A DNA stretch of 64,000 bases from Chthoniobacterales bacterium (lineage in GTDB: Bacteria > Verrucomicrobiota > Verrucomicrobiia > Chthoniobacterales > UBA10450), in contig DATENU010000011.1 in assembly GCA_035274845.1 (NCBI GenBank), positions 186,001 to 250,000 of the forward strand. The letters are read 5' to 3'. Made by a program: the position numbers and the translations under genes. Below the pieces are notes generated by a model, which had not been told where the DNA came from, did no database searches, and saw nothing but the letters and a program-made list of their open reading frames with translations. Below, one piece after another: positions 44,626-53,807 of the stretch. Position 1 is the first letter of the stretch, and each line of letters opens with the position of its first letter.

Positions 44626-45462
44626 ATGAATGCCGCCAAGATCACGCGCGACAGCAAGTCGAACTTGGCGCTCGCCTTTGTCGCGCTCGGCCGGGAGCGC
44701 CGGAACGACATCACCGTCTTCTACGCGTTCTGTCGCGTGATCGACGACATCGCAGACTCGCCCGAGACCACCGTGGAACAAAAGGCGGAGGAGCTGCGCG
44801 CCTGGCGAAAATGGATTCGGGAACCGACCGAGAACGAGCCGGCCCTCGCGGGCGATGTGCGGGGACTCTACCGGAAGTACGCGATCACGCCGCCGATGCT
44901 CGACGAGATCATCGATGGCGTGGAGATGGATCTGGGCGACGTCCGCTATCAAACGTTTGAGGAGCTGCGGCTCTACTGTTACCGCGTCGCGAGCGCCGTC
45001 GGCCTGGTGAGCATCGAGATTTTCGGCTATCGCAATCCTGCCTGCCGCAACTACGCGATCGAACTGGGGTTAGCTTTGCAGGTGACGAATATTATCCGCG
45101 ACGTCGGCAAGGATTTGGAGAACGGCCGGATTTATCTGCCGCAGGCGGACCTGGCCCGCTTCGATTATTCCCAGACGGATCTGCGGACGCGTAATTACAA
45201 CGAAGCCTTCGTGCGCCTGATGGAATTCGAAAGCGAGCGCGCGGAGGATTTTTTTGCAAAAGCAGCCGCGCTGCTGCCGCGGGAAGATCGCCGTTCGATG
45301 GTGGCCGCGGAAATCATGGCGTCGGTCTATCATGCTCTGCTGCGGCGCATGAAGAGGGACGGGTTTCGGGTCTTCGATAAGGAGTACAGGCTCAGCAAGA
45401 TCGAAAAAAGCGGCCGCGTAGCCGGCCAACTTCTTCGACTTTGCTTGAATGCGAGGGGTTGA
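44626..45462 (+). CDS. hpnD: Squalene/phytoene synthase family, presqualene diphosphate synthase-like (HpnD)
   Basis: 278 residues. All-alpha trans-isoprenyl diphosphate synthase: first aspartate motif DDIAD near 40, second DVGKD near 162, with RVIDDIADSPE and QVTNIIRDVGKDLENGRIYLPQ stretches. HpnD joins two farnesyl diphosphates to presqualene diphosphate for hopanoid or squalene synthesis; a phytoene synthase (carotenoids) is the alternative. No hpnC or hpnE in the window. Confidence 0.88.
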   Translation: MNAAKITRDSKSNLALAFVALGRERRNDITVFYAFCRVIDDIADSPETTVEQKAEELRAWRKWIREPTENEPALAGDVRGLYRKYAITPPMLDEIIDGVEMDLGDVRYQTFEELRLYCYRVASAVGLVSIEIFGYRNPACRNYAIELGLALQVTNIIRDVGKDLENGRIYLPQADLARFDYSQTDLRTRNYNEAFVRLMEFESERAEDFFAKAAALLPREDRRSMVAAEIMASVYHALLRRMKRDGFRVFDKEYRLSKIEKSGRVAGQLLRLCLNARG

Positions 45463-45502
45463 GCATCCGTCAGAATTTCTCCAACCAATTTACCAAGGGA
45501 TT

Positions 45503-45898
45503 ATGAAGAAGAATGTTTTAGTTATGATTGCCGTGGCTCTGTTTGTCGCCGTGGCCTTTACCTCGTGTGAAACGGCCACCGGCCAGGGCGCCGGCTGGGG
45601 GGCAGCCGCCGGGGCGGTTATTGGGGGACTCACGTCGCATCATAGCGCTGAAGGCGCCGCCGTAGGGGCATTGATCGGCGCCAACACCGGCGCGCTCATT
45701 GGCGCTTCGATCGACGAAGCGAACGCAGTCCGTTACGGTCCGCATCCTCGTGGCGGCTTTCCGTTTGCCCGGCCAACAGAGCGTCCAGGTCTATACGTGA
45801 GCCCGTATCCGCCGCATCGCGTTTACGATCTGCGTCACGTTCCGCACGGTGGCCTCGTCGACGACCCGGTCGGCGGCGGCTACTTCCGCAAGCCGTAA
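45503..45898 (+). CDS. Glycine-zipper lipoprotein
   Basis: 131 residues; ATG at 45503 with AAGGGA 8 nt upstream. Lipobox FTSC (Cys near 21). Body is a Gly/Ala-rich zipper (GWGAAAGAVIGGL, GAAVGALIGANTGALIGA) as in outer-membrane lipoproteins of the Omp/Slp type, followed by a Pro/Gly/His-rich tail. Likely membrane-inserting or structural. Confidence 0.8.
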   Translation: MKKNVLVMIAVALFVAVAFTSCETATGQGAGWGAAAGAVIGGLTSHHSAEGAAVGALIGANTGALIGASIDEANAVRYGPHPRGGFPFARPTERPGLYVSPYPPHRVYDLRHVPHGGLVDDPVGGGYFRKP

Positions 45899-45912
45899 AG
45901 GCAGGGACGCAA

Positions 45913-45985
45913 TGGTAGGGACGCCGCGCTGCGGCGTTCGCGGGCTTTGAGGATTCTCGGACATCGCAGCGCGATATCCCTACCG
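45913..45985 (+). repeat. GTAGGGAC palindromic repeat overlapping the ubiD stop
   Basis: Left end TGGTAGGGACGCCGCGCTGC at 45913 and right end GCGATATCCCTACC at 45985. On the reverse strand the TAG at 45982-45980 inside this end is the UbiD stop codon. Both ends carry the GTAGGG signature. Confidence 0.85.
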
Positions 45986-47521
45986 TTTCCGCAACGCGTC
46001 GACGAGCGCCTGGGCTTCGTCGGTCATCTTCAGCAGTTCCGGCCAGGAACGATGATAATTCTCGCCGGGCAGCTTTCGGGTCGCGTCGAAACCCATGTGC
46101 GATCCGATATTTTGTGAGCTGGGCGCGTGATCGAGCGAATCGCTTGGATTCCGAATGATGGTGCTGTCGCGTTCCGGATCCGTGTTCGCGCACAGGCGGA
46201 ACAGAACCTCGCTCGTGTTATGGACGTCGCAGTCTTCATCCACCACCACGATGTATTTGCTGAACATCATCTGGCCCATCCCCCAGAGGCCGTGCATCAC
46301 CTTGAAAGCCTGATACGGATACTGTTTCCGGATACTGACGAAGACCAGATTGTGAAAGACACCTTCGGGCGGCAGTGTCATGTCCACCAGCTCCGGGAAA
46401 TTCATTTTGAAGACCGGCAGAAATATCCGGACACTGGCGTCGCCCATGTAAAAATCTTCCATCGGCGGGATGCCGACAATCGTGGTGGGATAAACCGCGT
46501 CGCGGCGATGGGTGATGGCCGTTAAATGAAAGACCGGGTAATCCTCGACCGCCGTGTAATACCCAGTGTGGTCGCCAAACGGTCCCTCCGGGCGCATCTC
46601 CCCCGGTTGGACATAACCTTCCAGCACGAAATCGACATCATTTGGCACTTCCAGATCGACCGTCTTACACGGCACCAGCTCGACTGATTTTTTTCGAAGA
46701 AATCCGGCGAAGAGAATCTCGTCCAGTCCGTCCGGCAACGGCGCGGTGGCGGCAAAGGTGTAGGCCGGATCGCCTCCCAGGCAAACCGCCACTGGCATCC
46801 GCTCACCGCGCTCGTAGTAACGCTTCCCATGACGCGCCCCGACCTTGTGCACCTGCCAGTGCATCCCGGTTGTCCGGTCGTCATAAACCTGCATGCGATA
46901 CATGCCGACGTTGCGCGCCCCCGTTTCCGGATCGCGCGTATGCACATTCGGCAGGGTAATGAATCGCCCGCCATCCTTCGGCCAGCATTTCAAGATCGGC
47001 AGATCGCGGAGAGAGAATTGTTGAGAGTTGCCGTTCGACAGGCTCAGGCCCTGAGCGGGAGCCGAAGGGAGAGTTGAGAGTTGAGAGCCGCTGGTAGTTG
47101 GAGCTTCTTCAAACCGGTGGAACACCTCCTGGCATGCGCCCTCCTTCGCATGCTTTGGCCGGGCATGGAGCAAATTGAGACCCTGTTTGAGGAGGCTCCA
47201 ACCTTCGCGGAGATCGGTCGGCGGTTTCGCCTTGAGGATGAGCTGAATCTCCTGGGCGACATCGTCGATATTGCCGACCTTCAACGCCATCGCCATCCGT
47301 TTGCGCGATCCCATGGTATTGATCGCAACCGGGAACTGGGAGGGCTTGCCGTCGACGGTCGGATTCTCAAAAAGCAGCGCCTTGCCGCCGCCCGGCGCTT
47401 TCATCTCACGGTTCGCCCACTCCGAGACCAGCAAATCGGTCTCGACCGGCGCCGAAACGCGGGTCAGTTCCCCCGCCGCATCGAGCGCCTGGATAAACTG
47501 TCGAAATGAGGCGTACGACAT
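45980..47521 (-). CDS. UbiD-family decarboxylase
   Basis: 513 residues. prFMN-dependent (de)carboxylase fold: INTMGSRKRMA near 68, the ARNVGMYRMQVYDDRTTGMHWQ stretch, and EGPFGDHTGYYT with the catalytic Glu region. UbiD acts in ubiquinone synthesis (4-hydroxy-3-polyprenylbenzoate decarboxylase), but homologues have many aromatic substrates; no ubiX is nearby. A translated palindromic insertion is at about residues 145-168, between CQEVFHRF and FSLRDLPILKCWP. The TAG stop is supplied by a downstream repeat. Confidence 0.9.
   Translation of the reverse strand: MSYASFRQFIQALDAAGELTRVSAPVETDLLVSEWANREMKAPGGGKALLFENPTVDGKPSQFPVAINTMGSRKRMAMALKVGNIDDVAQEIQLILKAKPPTDLREGWSLLKQGLNLLHARPKHAKEGACQEVFHRFEEAPTTSGSQLSTLPSAPAQGLSLSNGNSQQFSLRDLPILKCWPKDGGRFITLPNVHTRDPETGARNVGMYRMQVYDDRTTGMHWQVHKVGARHGKRYYERGERMPVAVCLGGDPAYTFAATAPLPDGLDEILFAGFLRKKSVELVPCKTVDLEVPNDVDFVLEGYVQPGEMRPEGPFGDHTGYYTAVEDYPVFHLTAITHRRDAVYPTTIVGIPPMEDFYMGDASVRIFLPVFKMNFPELVDMTLPPEGVFHNLVFVSIRKQYPYQAFKVMHGLWGMGQMMFSKYIVVVDEDCDVHNTSEVLFRLCANTDPERDSTIIRNPSDSLDHAPSSQNIGSHMGFDATRKLPGENYHRSWPELLKMTDEAQALVDALRKR
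47014..47087 (-). repeat. Palindromic repeat inside ubiD (in frame)
   Basis: GAATTGTTGAGAGTTG and GAGTTGAGAGTTGAGAG flank a core CCGTTCGACAGGCTCAGG/CCCTGAGCGGGAGCCGAAGGG (47031-47069) that folds on GCTCAGG/CCTGAGC. The CCGTTCGACAGGCTCAGG word is a widespread dispersed bacterial repeat. Translated as a Ser/Thr/Pro-rich linker in UbiD. Confidence 0.8.
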
Positions 47522-47560
47522 CGGCCAAGCATCGCGTGTTCCTGGCCGAACAACAAGAGT

Positions 47561-49564
47561 CTACAGCCCGGCTCCGGAGAGCTTCTGGCGATAACTCTTG
47601 GTCTCCGGGTCGGTCGCCCCTTCGGTATTCGCCATGAACTGACGAAAAACTCGCAGGGCGTCTTCGTTTCGGCTTAGCTCCTGATAGAGCGAACCGAGAA
47701 GGAACTGCGAACGGGCACAGTTTGGACTCGCCGCTTTATCGACGAGCGACTGAACGCTCTCGAGCTCTTGCAGGGCCAGCTCTTTGCGGTTCGTGGTGTA
47801 ATAAATGATGGCGAGATTGGTGGAAATTTCGCAACGCCCGTACGGATACTTTGCTTTCGCGTTCTGGAGGATCTGTTCGCCTTCAGCGCCCTTCCCGGTC
47901 TGCTGAAGGGCCAGGACATTTTTCAACTCCGCAACCGGAGAGGGGTTAAGAGTCCTCGTTTCCAAGTAAGGAAAATCGTCGGGCGCCGAGGCGCGGGTGT
48001 CCGCGATGTTCCATTCCGACTCATTGATTCGCCGCAAGGTCTTCCAATCTTTTTCGGCCGTCGCCTCGCGCCGAATGGGTTCCAGACGATTTGCCGGGCG
48101 GAAAAATCGCTCGGCGATGGTCGCGCGCCTGAATTGGGTCTCTTTGTCATCCAGATTCGGCAGGAAGGCATACGTTCCCACCACGACAAAACCGGCCAGG
48201 ACTCCAAGAACAAAACCGTTCCGTTGTCGCGCGTTCAGACAAACCAGGCAAATCACGCCCAGGAACGCGAGGAGGACGGGAAGGAGGCTGATGCCACTCG
48301 CCGGCAATCCGAGAGCATTTCCCAGCGTCGGCGTGAACCAATGTTCGTTGACGAGAAGGGGTCTCCAAAAATTGTTGTGGGGAAAACTGAATTCCGGCGG
48401 CGGAAAAGGGAACGTGAGGGCCGGGATCGTGCAGAGCAGAAAAGAAACGGCGAACAACGCTCCCCGGAGAGGGACGGAGAATCGGGCGAGATCGCCGCGC
48501 ACCAACGAGTCGAGCAGAAAGGGCAAAATCAGGATCAAATATCTCGCTCCCATCGCCCAGCCACCGTGCGCCGCGCCATGTCCACACATGAGGAGGAAGG
48601 AGAAAACGACGGCGCAGGTTTTGATTCGATGGCGGAGCGTGGAGCGTTCGCGCCCGGTGAAATGCGCGATGATGGCCAGGATAAGAATCGGCGAGAAAAA
48701 GAGCAGGCCGCGTGCGGGTGAAAGGAGAAGGAGGAACGCATTGGATGGGGTTGGAACGCCGATTCCGAAGACGCCCTGGCTCGCCACCTCGGCCCACTCG
48801 GGAAAACTCTCGTGCGCATAAGAGACCGAGAACGGTGAACCGAAAAGCGAGTTGTTGTAAACGAGAAGCAGAATCGCGAACGGCACACCGCCCAGGACGA
48901 AAAAGGCAATGCGCCGATAGCGTTCGCGTTTCCCCGTGAAGAGCAGCCCGGCGCCGAAGATCAGAATCGCAAAGAGCGACGAAAGTTCGCAAGTGACCGC
49001 AAGCCCGGAAAGCAGACCGGCCCAGAGGCATTTTTTCGGGGTGGCGCGGTCGGAGTCGTAGAGCAGGCAAAACGCGAAATAGACCACTACGGCAACGAAG
49101 ACGTGGGAGAAAAACAAGAGGCTATAAAGAAAGAGCGGCGTCGCGAACAGGACCGTCGCGAGCGAGAATTCATTCCCGCCTTTTCGATGGAACCAGAGTG
49201 CGAGCAGAAGCAGCGGCAGCGTCCCAATCACCAGGCGCATGACAAACCAGCTTGTCCGGATGTTCGAAGGATTGGGCGGTCCGACAAAAATTCTGGTCAG
49301 CGCATAGAACGGTGCCGCCAGGACCGCGGTGCCCGGGGCTTTGTTGGAGTAGAGTTGCTCGCCTACCCGCGCCGTATCGACATTTTTCCCAATCAAGCTT
49401 TCCGTCCAGGAGATCTCAAACGACCGATGTTCGACTAGCGAAGCGGCCGTTGCCCAGCGGGTCAACTCATTCGCCGACCCGCCATGCGGGAACATCGGCA
49501 GGAGATAGACGGCAAGAAAACCGAAGAGCAGGAGAATGGAAACGCGCGCGGACAATCGTGGCAT
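47561..49564 (-). CDS. GT-C-like polytopic membrane protein with TPR-like C-terminus
   Basis: 667 residues with about eleven hydrophobic helices and an early periplasmic loop with motifs (NELTRWATAASLVEH, YSNKAPGTAVLAAPFY) that resemble the first loop of GT-C sugar transferases (GT39/GT83 type). That loop normally has an acidic pair for catalysis; here Asn-Glu and nearby Glu are candidates. The last about 150 residues have helical TPR-like units (AIIYYTTNRKELALQELE, LLGSLYQELSRNEDALRVF). The sugar donor would be a polyprenyl phosphate. No partner gene adjacent. Confidence 0.75.
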   Translation of the reverse strand: MPRLSARVSILLLFGFLAVYLLPMFPHGGSANELTRWATAASLVEHRSFEISWTESLIGKNVDTARVGEQLYSNKAPGTAVLAAPFYALTRIFVGPPNPSNIRTSWFVMRLVIGTLPLLLLALWFHRKGGNEFSLATVLFATPLFLYSLLFFSHVFVAVVVYFAFCLLYDSDRATPKKCLWAGLLSGLAVTCELSSLFAILIFGAGLLFTGKRERYRRIAFFVLGGVPFAILLLVYNNSLFGSPFSVSYAHESFPEWAEVASQGVFGIGVPTPSNAFLLLLSPARGLLFFSPILILAIIAHFTGRERSTLRHRIKTCAVVFSFLLMCGHGAAHGGWAMGARYLILILPFLLDSLVRGDLARFSVPLRGALFAVSFLLCTIPALTFPFPPPEFSFPHNNFWRPLLVNEHWFTPTLGNALGLPASGISLLPVLLAFLGVICLVCLNARQRNGFVLGVLAGFVVVGTYAFLPNLDDKETQFRRATIAERFFRPANRLEPIRREATAEKDWKTLRRINESEWNIADTRASAPDDFPYLETRTLNPSPVAELKNVLALQQTGKGAEGEQILQNAKAKYPYGRCEISTNLAIIYYTTNRKELALQELESVQSLVDKAASPNCARSQFLLGSLYQELSRNEDALRVFRQFMANTEGATDPETKSYRQKLSGAGL

Positions 49565-49741
49565 ATTGAGAGGCTAATAAGGGTCGAGATTGCGGCGTTG
49601 GCGATTAAAAAAGGGCGACGGTCTGCGTCGAAGCTCCCTCAATTTGGGAAACCGCGAGGCCCGCAATCGCGAGTCGGGATTGTTCTCGGTCTGCGTAAGA
49701 AAAGATTGTGTTCGCTCAGCGTGCTGTCCATAAACCATCTC

Positions 49742-51895
49742 ATGAAATGCCCCCGCCGTTGGGTGACCGCCGTTGCGGTGTTGGTTTTCTTCCCGGGGAT
49801 TGGCGACGGTGGCGTTTTCACGGTTGTGAATAGCAACTCCAGCGGGCCCGGCTCGCTCGTGCAGGCCGTGAACGACGCCAACTCAGTTGCAGGTCCACAT
49901 CAAATCGTCTTCGACATTCCGGGCCCCGGCGTCCACATCATTGACCTGAATAAGGAGGGGGTCGCGGTTGGTTCCTCCATCACCGTCGACGGGTACACTC
50001 AACCCGGCGCGAGTCCGAACACCCTGACCGTCGGAAACAACGCGGTGATCCTGATTGAGCTGGATGGTGGCGGGCCGTTCGCCAAAGGCTCCGGCGCCCT
50101 GCTGATGTACGGCAATGACAGCGTGGTCCGGGGTCTCTCGTTTACCGGATTTTCCGGGCCGGACGCGGACTATGCAGCCATTTCGATCGGCAGCGCTATT
50201 CCAGAATATGGCTTCCGGAACCGGGTCGAGGGGAACTTTATCGGCCTCACGCCGGACGGCGTTACTTTGAACGGCAATGATTACGGCATCTATTTTTTCG
50301 GGGGCACTGGGAACACGGTTGGTGGCAATACTCCCGCCGCTCGCAATCTCATCTCGGGGAATCGCGTCGGCATATTCGCCGGGGTGAATTCAACGATAAT
50401 TGGCAACTACTTCGGGACCGATGCGAGCGGCTTCCGGCAAGGATATGGAAATGATACCGCCATAAGCACGGGGCACAGCATCATTGGCACCGGAGAACCC
50501 GGCGCCGGAAATGTCTTTGCTGACAATGGAATTGCGATTCAGGCATTTTCAGGAAATTCGATCATCCGCGGAAACCTGATCGGGCTATTGCCCGATGGAA
50601 GTCCATCTTTTGGCAACGGAATAGGAATCACTAGCGCAGGTTTTGACACCATCGGGGGCCTCGAGCCTGGGCAGGGCAATGTGATCGCCTACAACACGAC
50701 TGGGGTTCTGGCTGGACAAACCTCGATTCTCTCAAACCTGTTTTACGGCAACTCATCCATTGATATCGACATCGGACCACATGGACGGACGGAGAACGAC
50801 TTTGGCGACGTGGATCAGGTGCAGAATTTTCCGGTTATCCTGTCCGTCACGCGAACGCCGGAGAGCACAACCGTGACAGGCGGCTTGAACAGCACGCCTT
50901 CCACGGACTTCACCCTTCAGTTTTTCGCTAACGGGGCCACAATCACAGCGCCTCAAACCCTGCTCGGGACCGAGAAAGTAATGACGAACAGCTTTGGTGA
51001 TGCGCCCTTCAGCTTTTCTTTCCCAATCCAGACATTGGCGGATCAATTCATTACCGTCACCGCGACCAACCCTGAAAACGAGACTTCCGAGTTTTTCCCT
51101 TCGGATGACAGGGTGGAACCCGCCAATATTTCGACCCGCGGGTACGTCGGAACGGGCAATGACGTTCTAATCGGCGGCTTTATCCGCGGGAATGGCTTCT
51201 TACGAACGTTACTCATCCGGGCCCTGGGGCCTTCTTTGAACGTGAGTGGCGCGCTGGCGGATCCAACACTCGTGGTCCGTCGCTCCAACGGCCAGATTGT
51301 CGCTCAAAACGACAATTGGAAAACTTCGCAGGAGCAGGAAATCCGCGATACCGGGTTGGCGCCGGCGAATGATCTGGAAGCAGCGGTGCTAACGCCTATC
51401 CTGGGCTCGCCCTTCGTGGATAATCGGCAGTTCACCGTGGAGGTGAGCGGGTCTAACGGAGGCGTCGGCATCGGCACCGTGGAAATCTATGAACTCGGCT
51501 CGGGCGATAACTCCACTGAACTTCTTAACATCTCCACCCGTGGCCGCGTCGGGACGGGCGACAGCGTCCTGATCGGTGGGACAATTATCCACGGGAGCGC
51601 TCCGCAGAAGTTAGTCATCCGCGCGATTGGTCCCGATTTGGCAGGAGCGGGGGTTCCTGGCGCGCTCCAGGATCCGACTCTCGAGATTCGCGATGCCGCC
51701 GGCACTCTGCTGGCTTCCAACGATGATTGGCGGAGCGATCAGGAGCAGGAAATCATCAACAGCGGACTCGCGCCGCAGGACAATCGTGATTCCGCCATCC
51801 TAATGACTCTGGTGCCGACCAGCTATACGGCAATCGTGCGGGGCAAAGGCGGCACAACCGGCATCGCCCTAATCGAGCTCTACAATCTCAATTAG
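49742..51895 (+). CDS. Secreted right-handed beta-helix protein with paired C-terminal module
   Basis: 717 residues; ATG at 49742 (the frame is open to 49484). Signal peptide, then a GGVFTVVNSNSSGPGSLVQAV start typical of CSLREA/beta-helix proteins, and parallel beta-helix repeats at about 90-350 with Asn/Gly-rich turns (GNFIGL, GNLIGL, GNYFG-type). An Ig-like strand region follows at about 365-455. The last about 260 residues are two copies of the C-terminal module shared with three other proteins in the window; the sequence ends IALIELYNLN. Possibly carbohydrate-binding or adhesive. Confidence 0.88.
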   Translation: MKCPRRWVTAVAVLVFFPGIGDGGVFTVVNSNSSGPGSLVQAVNDANSVAGPHQIVFDIPGPGVHIIDLNKEGVAVGSSITVDGYTQPGASPNTLTVGNNAVILIELDGGGPFAKGSGALLMYGNDSVVRGLSFTGFSGPDADYAAISIGSAIPEYGFRNRVEGNFIGLTPDGVTLNGNDYGIYFFGGTGNTVGGNTPAARNLISGNRVGIFAGVNSTIIGNYFGTDASGFRQGYGNDTAISTGHSIIGTGEPGAGNVFADNGIAIQAFSGNSIIRGNLIGLLPDGSPSFGNGIGITSAGFDTIGGLEPGQGNVIAYNTTGVLAGQTSILSNLFYGNSSIDIDIGPHGRTENDFGDVDQVQNFPVILSVTRTPESTTVTGGLNSTPSTDFTLQFFANGATITAPQTLLGTEKVMTNSFGDAPFSFSFPIQTLADQFITVTATNPENETSEFFPSDDRVEPANISTRGYVGTGNDVLIGGFIRGNGFLRTLLIRALGPSLNVSGALADPTLVVRRSNGQIVAQNDNWKTSQEQEIRDTGLAPANDLEAAVLTPILGSPFVDNRQFTVEVSGSNGGVGIGTVEIYELGSGDNSTELLNISTRGRVGTGDSVLIGGTIIHGSAPQKLVIRAIGPDLAGAGVPGALQDPTLEIRDAAGTLLASNDDWRSDQEQEIINSGLAPQDNRDSAILMTLVPTSYTAIVRGKGGTTGIALIELYNLN

Positions 51896-52174
51896 CCCCG
51901 CGGATCCTTGTCCGCGGCCAACGAGTTCCGATGCGACGCCCGTCACTGCGCCTTCAGCGCTCCGATTTTTCTATCATCCTATCCTGGGGCGCTGCCCCAG
52001 GCTGATATTGAGGGCGCGCCCTTGACGCGGGCTTCGGTTAGTCGCAGCGGTGAGCGTTAGCGCCGCAGGCGCGATTCAAAGCTAGCCTGGGGCAACGCCC
52101 CAGGAATCCGTCATTGATTAGTCGCGAGCGCTGAAGGCGCGTATCAATCCGCGAGGTAATCGTCGCGGCGGCGA
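51896..52174 (+). repeat. Spacer with CCTGGGGC palindromes
   Basis: 279 bp, no supported gene. Hairpins include TCCTGGGGCGCTGCCCCAGG (about 51986-52005) and GCCTGGGGCAACGCCCCAGG (52086-52105), plus AGTCGC.../GAAGGCGC-type tandem words also seen at 11434. It separates convergent genes. Confidence 0.7.
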
Positions 52175-52687
52175 TTAATGCCGAGGCTCGGTCATCACCT
52201 GAATTGAGACGACCCGGTTGCCGGTGAACGTGACCGTCTTCGATGGATAAGCGACTCGAGGCGAAATGTAGGAATAGAAAAATGGATCGTACCAGGGATT
52301 ACCGATAATCGCGTAATGGTGGCCGTGGTGGCGATGGAACACCGCGCCGCCGCCAAAGTAGCCGCCATATCCATACGGCCCGTAGGGATACGGGTAAGGC
52401 GAATTAGCGTAGTAGTAATCGTTGTAAATCCACGTCTCGACTGAATGCCCGCGCGCCACCCCCGTTGCCTTCTGGTCCGGCGTCCCCCAGGCCAGATAAA
52501 CGGCGTCAGGCGTCATGCCTTCCCGGATTTTGCCCGCCTTGACCAAATCCTGGTCGCGAGGAGAAAGGCTCTGGAAAATCTGCGGATGATCGGTGATCCG
52601 CTGTTCGGGAGTGGCACAACCGGAAAAAAACAACGCGCTGGCGCAAAGAGAAACTGTCAGCGCCCACCAAGAAATTTGACGCTTCAT
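52175..52687 (-). CDS. Lipoprotein, SmpA/OmlA-like N-terminus
   Basis: 170 residues from the ATG at 52687. Lipobox FSGC (Cys near 24). The early mature part, with IREGMTPDAVYLAWGTPDQK, matches the small alpha-beta fold of SmpA/OmlA (BamE-like) modules. A Tyr/Pro/Gly-rich and His-rich central stretch (PYPYGPYGYGGYFGGG) is low complexity. Outer-membrane location likely; function unknown. Confidence 0.75.
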   Translation of the reverse strand: MKRQISWWALTVSLCASALFFSGCATPEQRITDHPQIFQSLSPRDQDLVKAGKIREGMTPDAVYLAWGTPDQKATGVARGHSVETWIYNDYYYANSPYPYPYGPYGYGGYFGGGAVFHRHHGHHYAIIGNPWYDPFFYSYISPRVAYPSKTVTFTGNRVVSIQVMTEPRH

Positions 52688-52771
52688 GTTGAAAAAGATA
52701 CTTCGGTCGTTGGTTGAGTCAATCGGTGCCATCTTGATTCAACCCGGGCGCGACCGTAACGTTGCGCTTCC

Positions 52772-53773
52772 ATGGAGGATCGATTCGGTCATCGTATTTC
52801 CTATCTGCGGGTGTCGATCACCGACCGTTGTAACGAGCGCTGCACTTATTGCATGCCGCGGGAATTACAGGAATGGCTCGCCCGCGAGGATGTCCTCACC
52901 TACGAGGAAACGCTTCGGTTGATCCGGATCGCGTCGGAGCTTGGGGTGACGAAGGTGCGGATCACCGGAGGCGAACCACTTACCCGGCGGGACGTGCTCG
53001 GTTTCTTTCACCAACTGCCAATGATCCCCGGGCTTAACGACCTTGGACTTTCCACGAATGGCACGTTGCTGGCGCGCCCGACCGGAACAGGCGAGCCGAT
53101 GGCGCAGGCATTGCGTCGCGCGGGCGTTAATTCCATCAATATCTCGCTCGATACTCTCGACCGCGAGGCTTACGCCCAAACAACGGGCCGCGATTTTCTG
53201 CCGCAGGTGCTCGATGGAATTGAAGCCGCGATTGCCGCGAAGTTTCCGCTCATCAAACTGAATTGCGTCCTGATGCGCGGCCGGAACGAAGACCAGTTCG
53301 TTCCGCTCGTGGAATTCGCCGCCGCCCGAGATCTCATCCTGCGTTTCATCGAGTTGATGCCGGTGAGTCACAGCGACGTTCTCGATGAGAGCAATTTCTT
53401 GCCGGTGGCGGAAGCGCGCCGGTCGCTCGAGTCGCGCTACGGCCCGCTGATTCCCGAGCCGTCGTTCCGCACCAATGGACCGTCGACCTACTACCGGATC
53501 GCCGGGAGGGACCAACGCCTCGGTTTCATCGGGGCGATGACCAATCTGCATTTTTGCGAGAGCTGCAACAAACTGCGACTCACCTGTGACGGAAAACTGC
53601 GACCCTGCCTCGGCAGTTACCTCGAGTTCGATATCATGAAAGTCTTGCGTGCGGGAGCGACCGATGCCGAGCTGAGGCGCTTCTTCCTCGATGTGGTCGA
53701 ACGCAAACCCGAGCAACACGACTTTCGCGGAAACTATTCGCCGGGCCGAATGATGGTGGCGATCGGAGGGTGA
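52772..53773 (+). CDS. moaA: GTP 3',8-cyclase MoaA
   Basis: 333 residues. Radical SAM enzyme that starts molybdenum cofactor synthesis, turning GTP into the 3',8-cyclo intermediate for MoaC. N-terminal cluster CNERCTYC near 20-27, the TGGEPL SAM motif near 70, C-terminal second cluster Cys in FCESCNKLRLTCDG, and the essential final Gly-Gly (MVAIGG). Opens an operon with moaC and mog. Confidence 0.97.
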   Translation: MEDRFGHRISYLRVSITDRCNERCTYCMPRELQEWLAREDVLTYEETLRLIRIASELGVTKVRITGGEPLTRRDVLGFFHQLPMIPGLNDLGLSTNGTLLARPTGTGEPMAQALRRAGVNSINISLDTLDREAYAQTTGRDFLPQVLDGIEAAIAAKFPLIKLNCVLMRGRNEDQFVPLVEFAAARDLILRFIELMPVSHSDVLDESNFLPVAEARRSLESRYGPLIPEPSFRTNGPSTYYRIAGRDQRLGFIGAMTNLHFCESCNKLRLTCDGKLRPCLGSYLEFDIMKVLRAGATDAELRRFFLDVVERKPEQHDFRGNYSPGRMMVAIGG

Positions 53774-53807
53774 TTGGGGAAGTGACATGTGACATGTGGC
53801 GTGTGAC

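Noticed and set aside
52700..52771. Molybdenum cofactor riboswitch before moaA
   Set aside because: The leader is only about 84 bp from the divergent lipoprotein gene and shows no recognisable Moco-riboswitch core.
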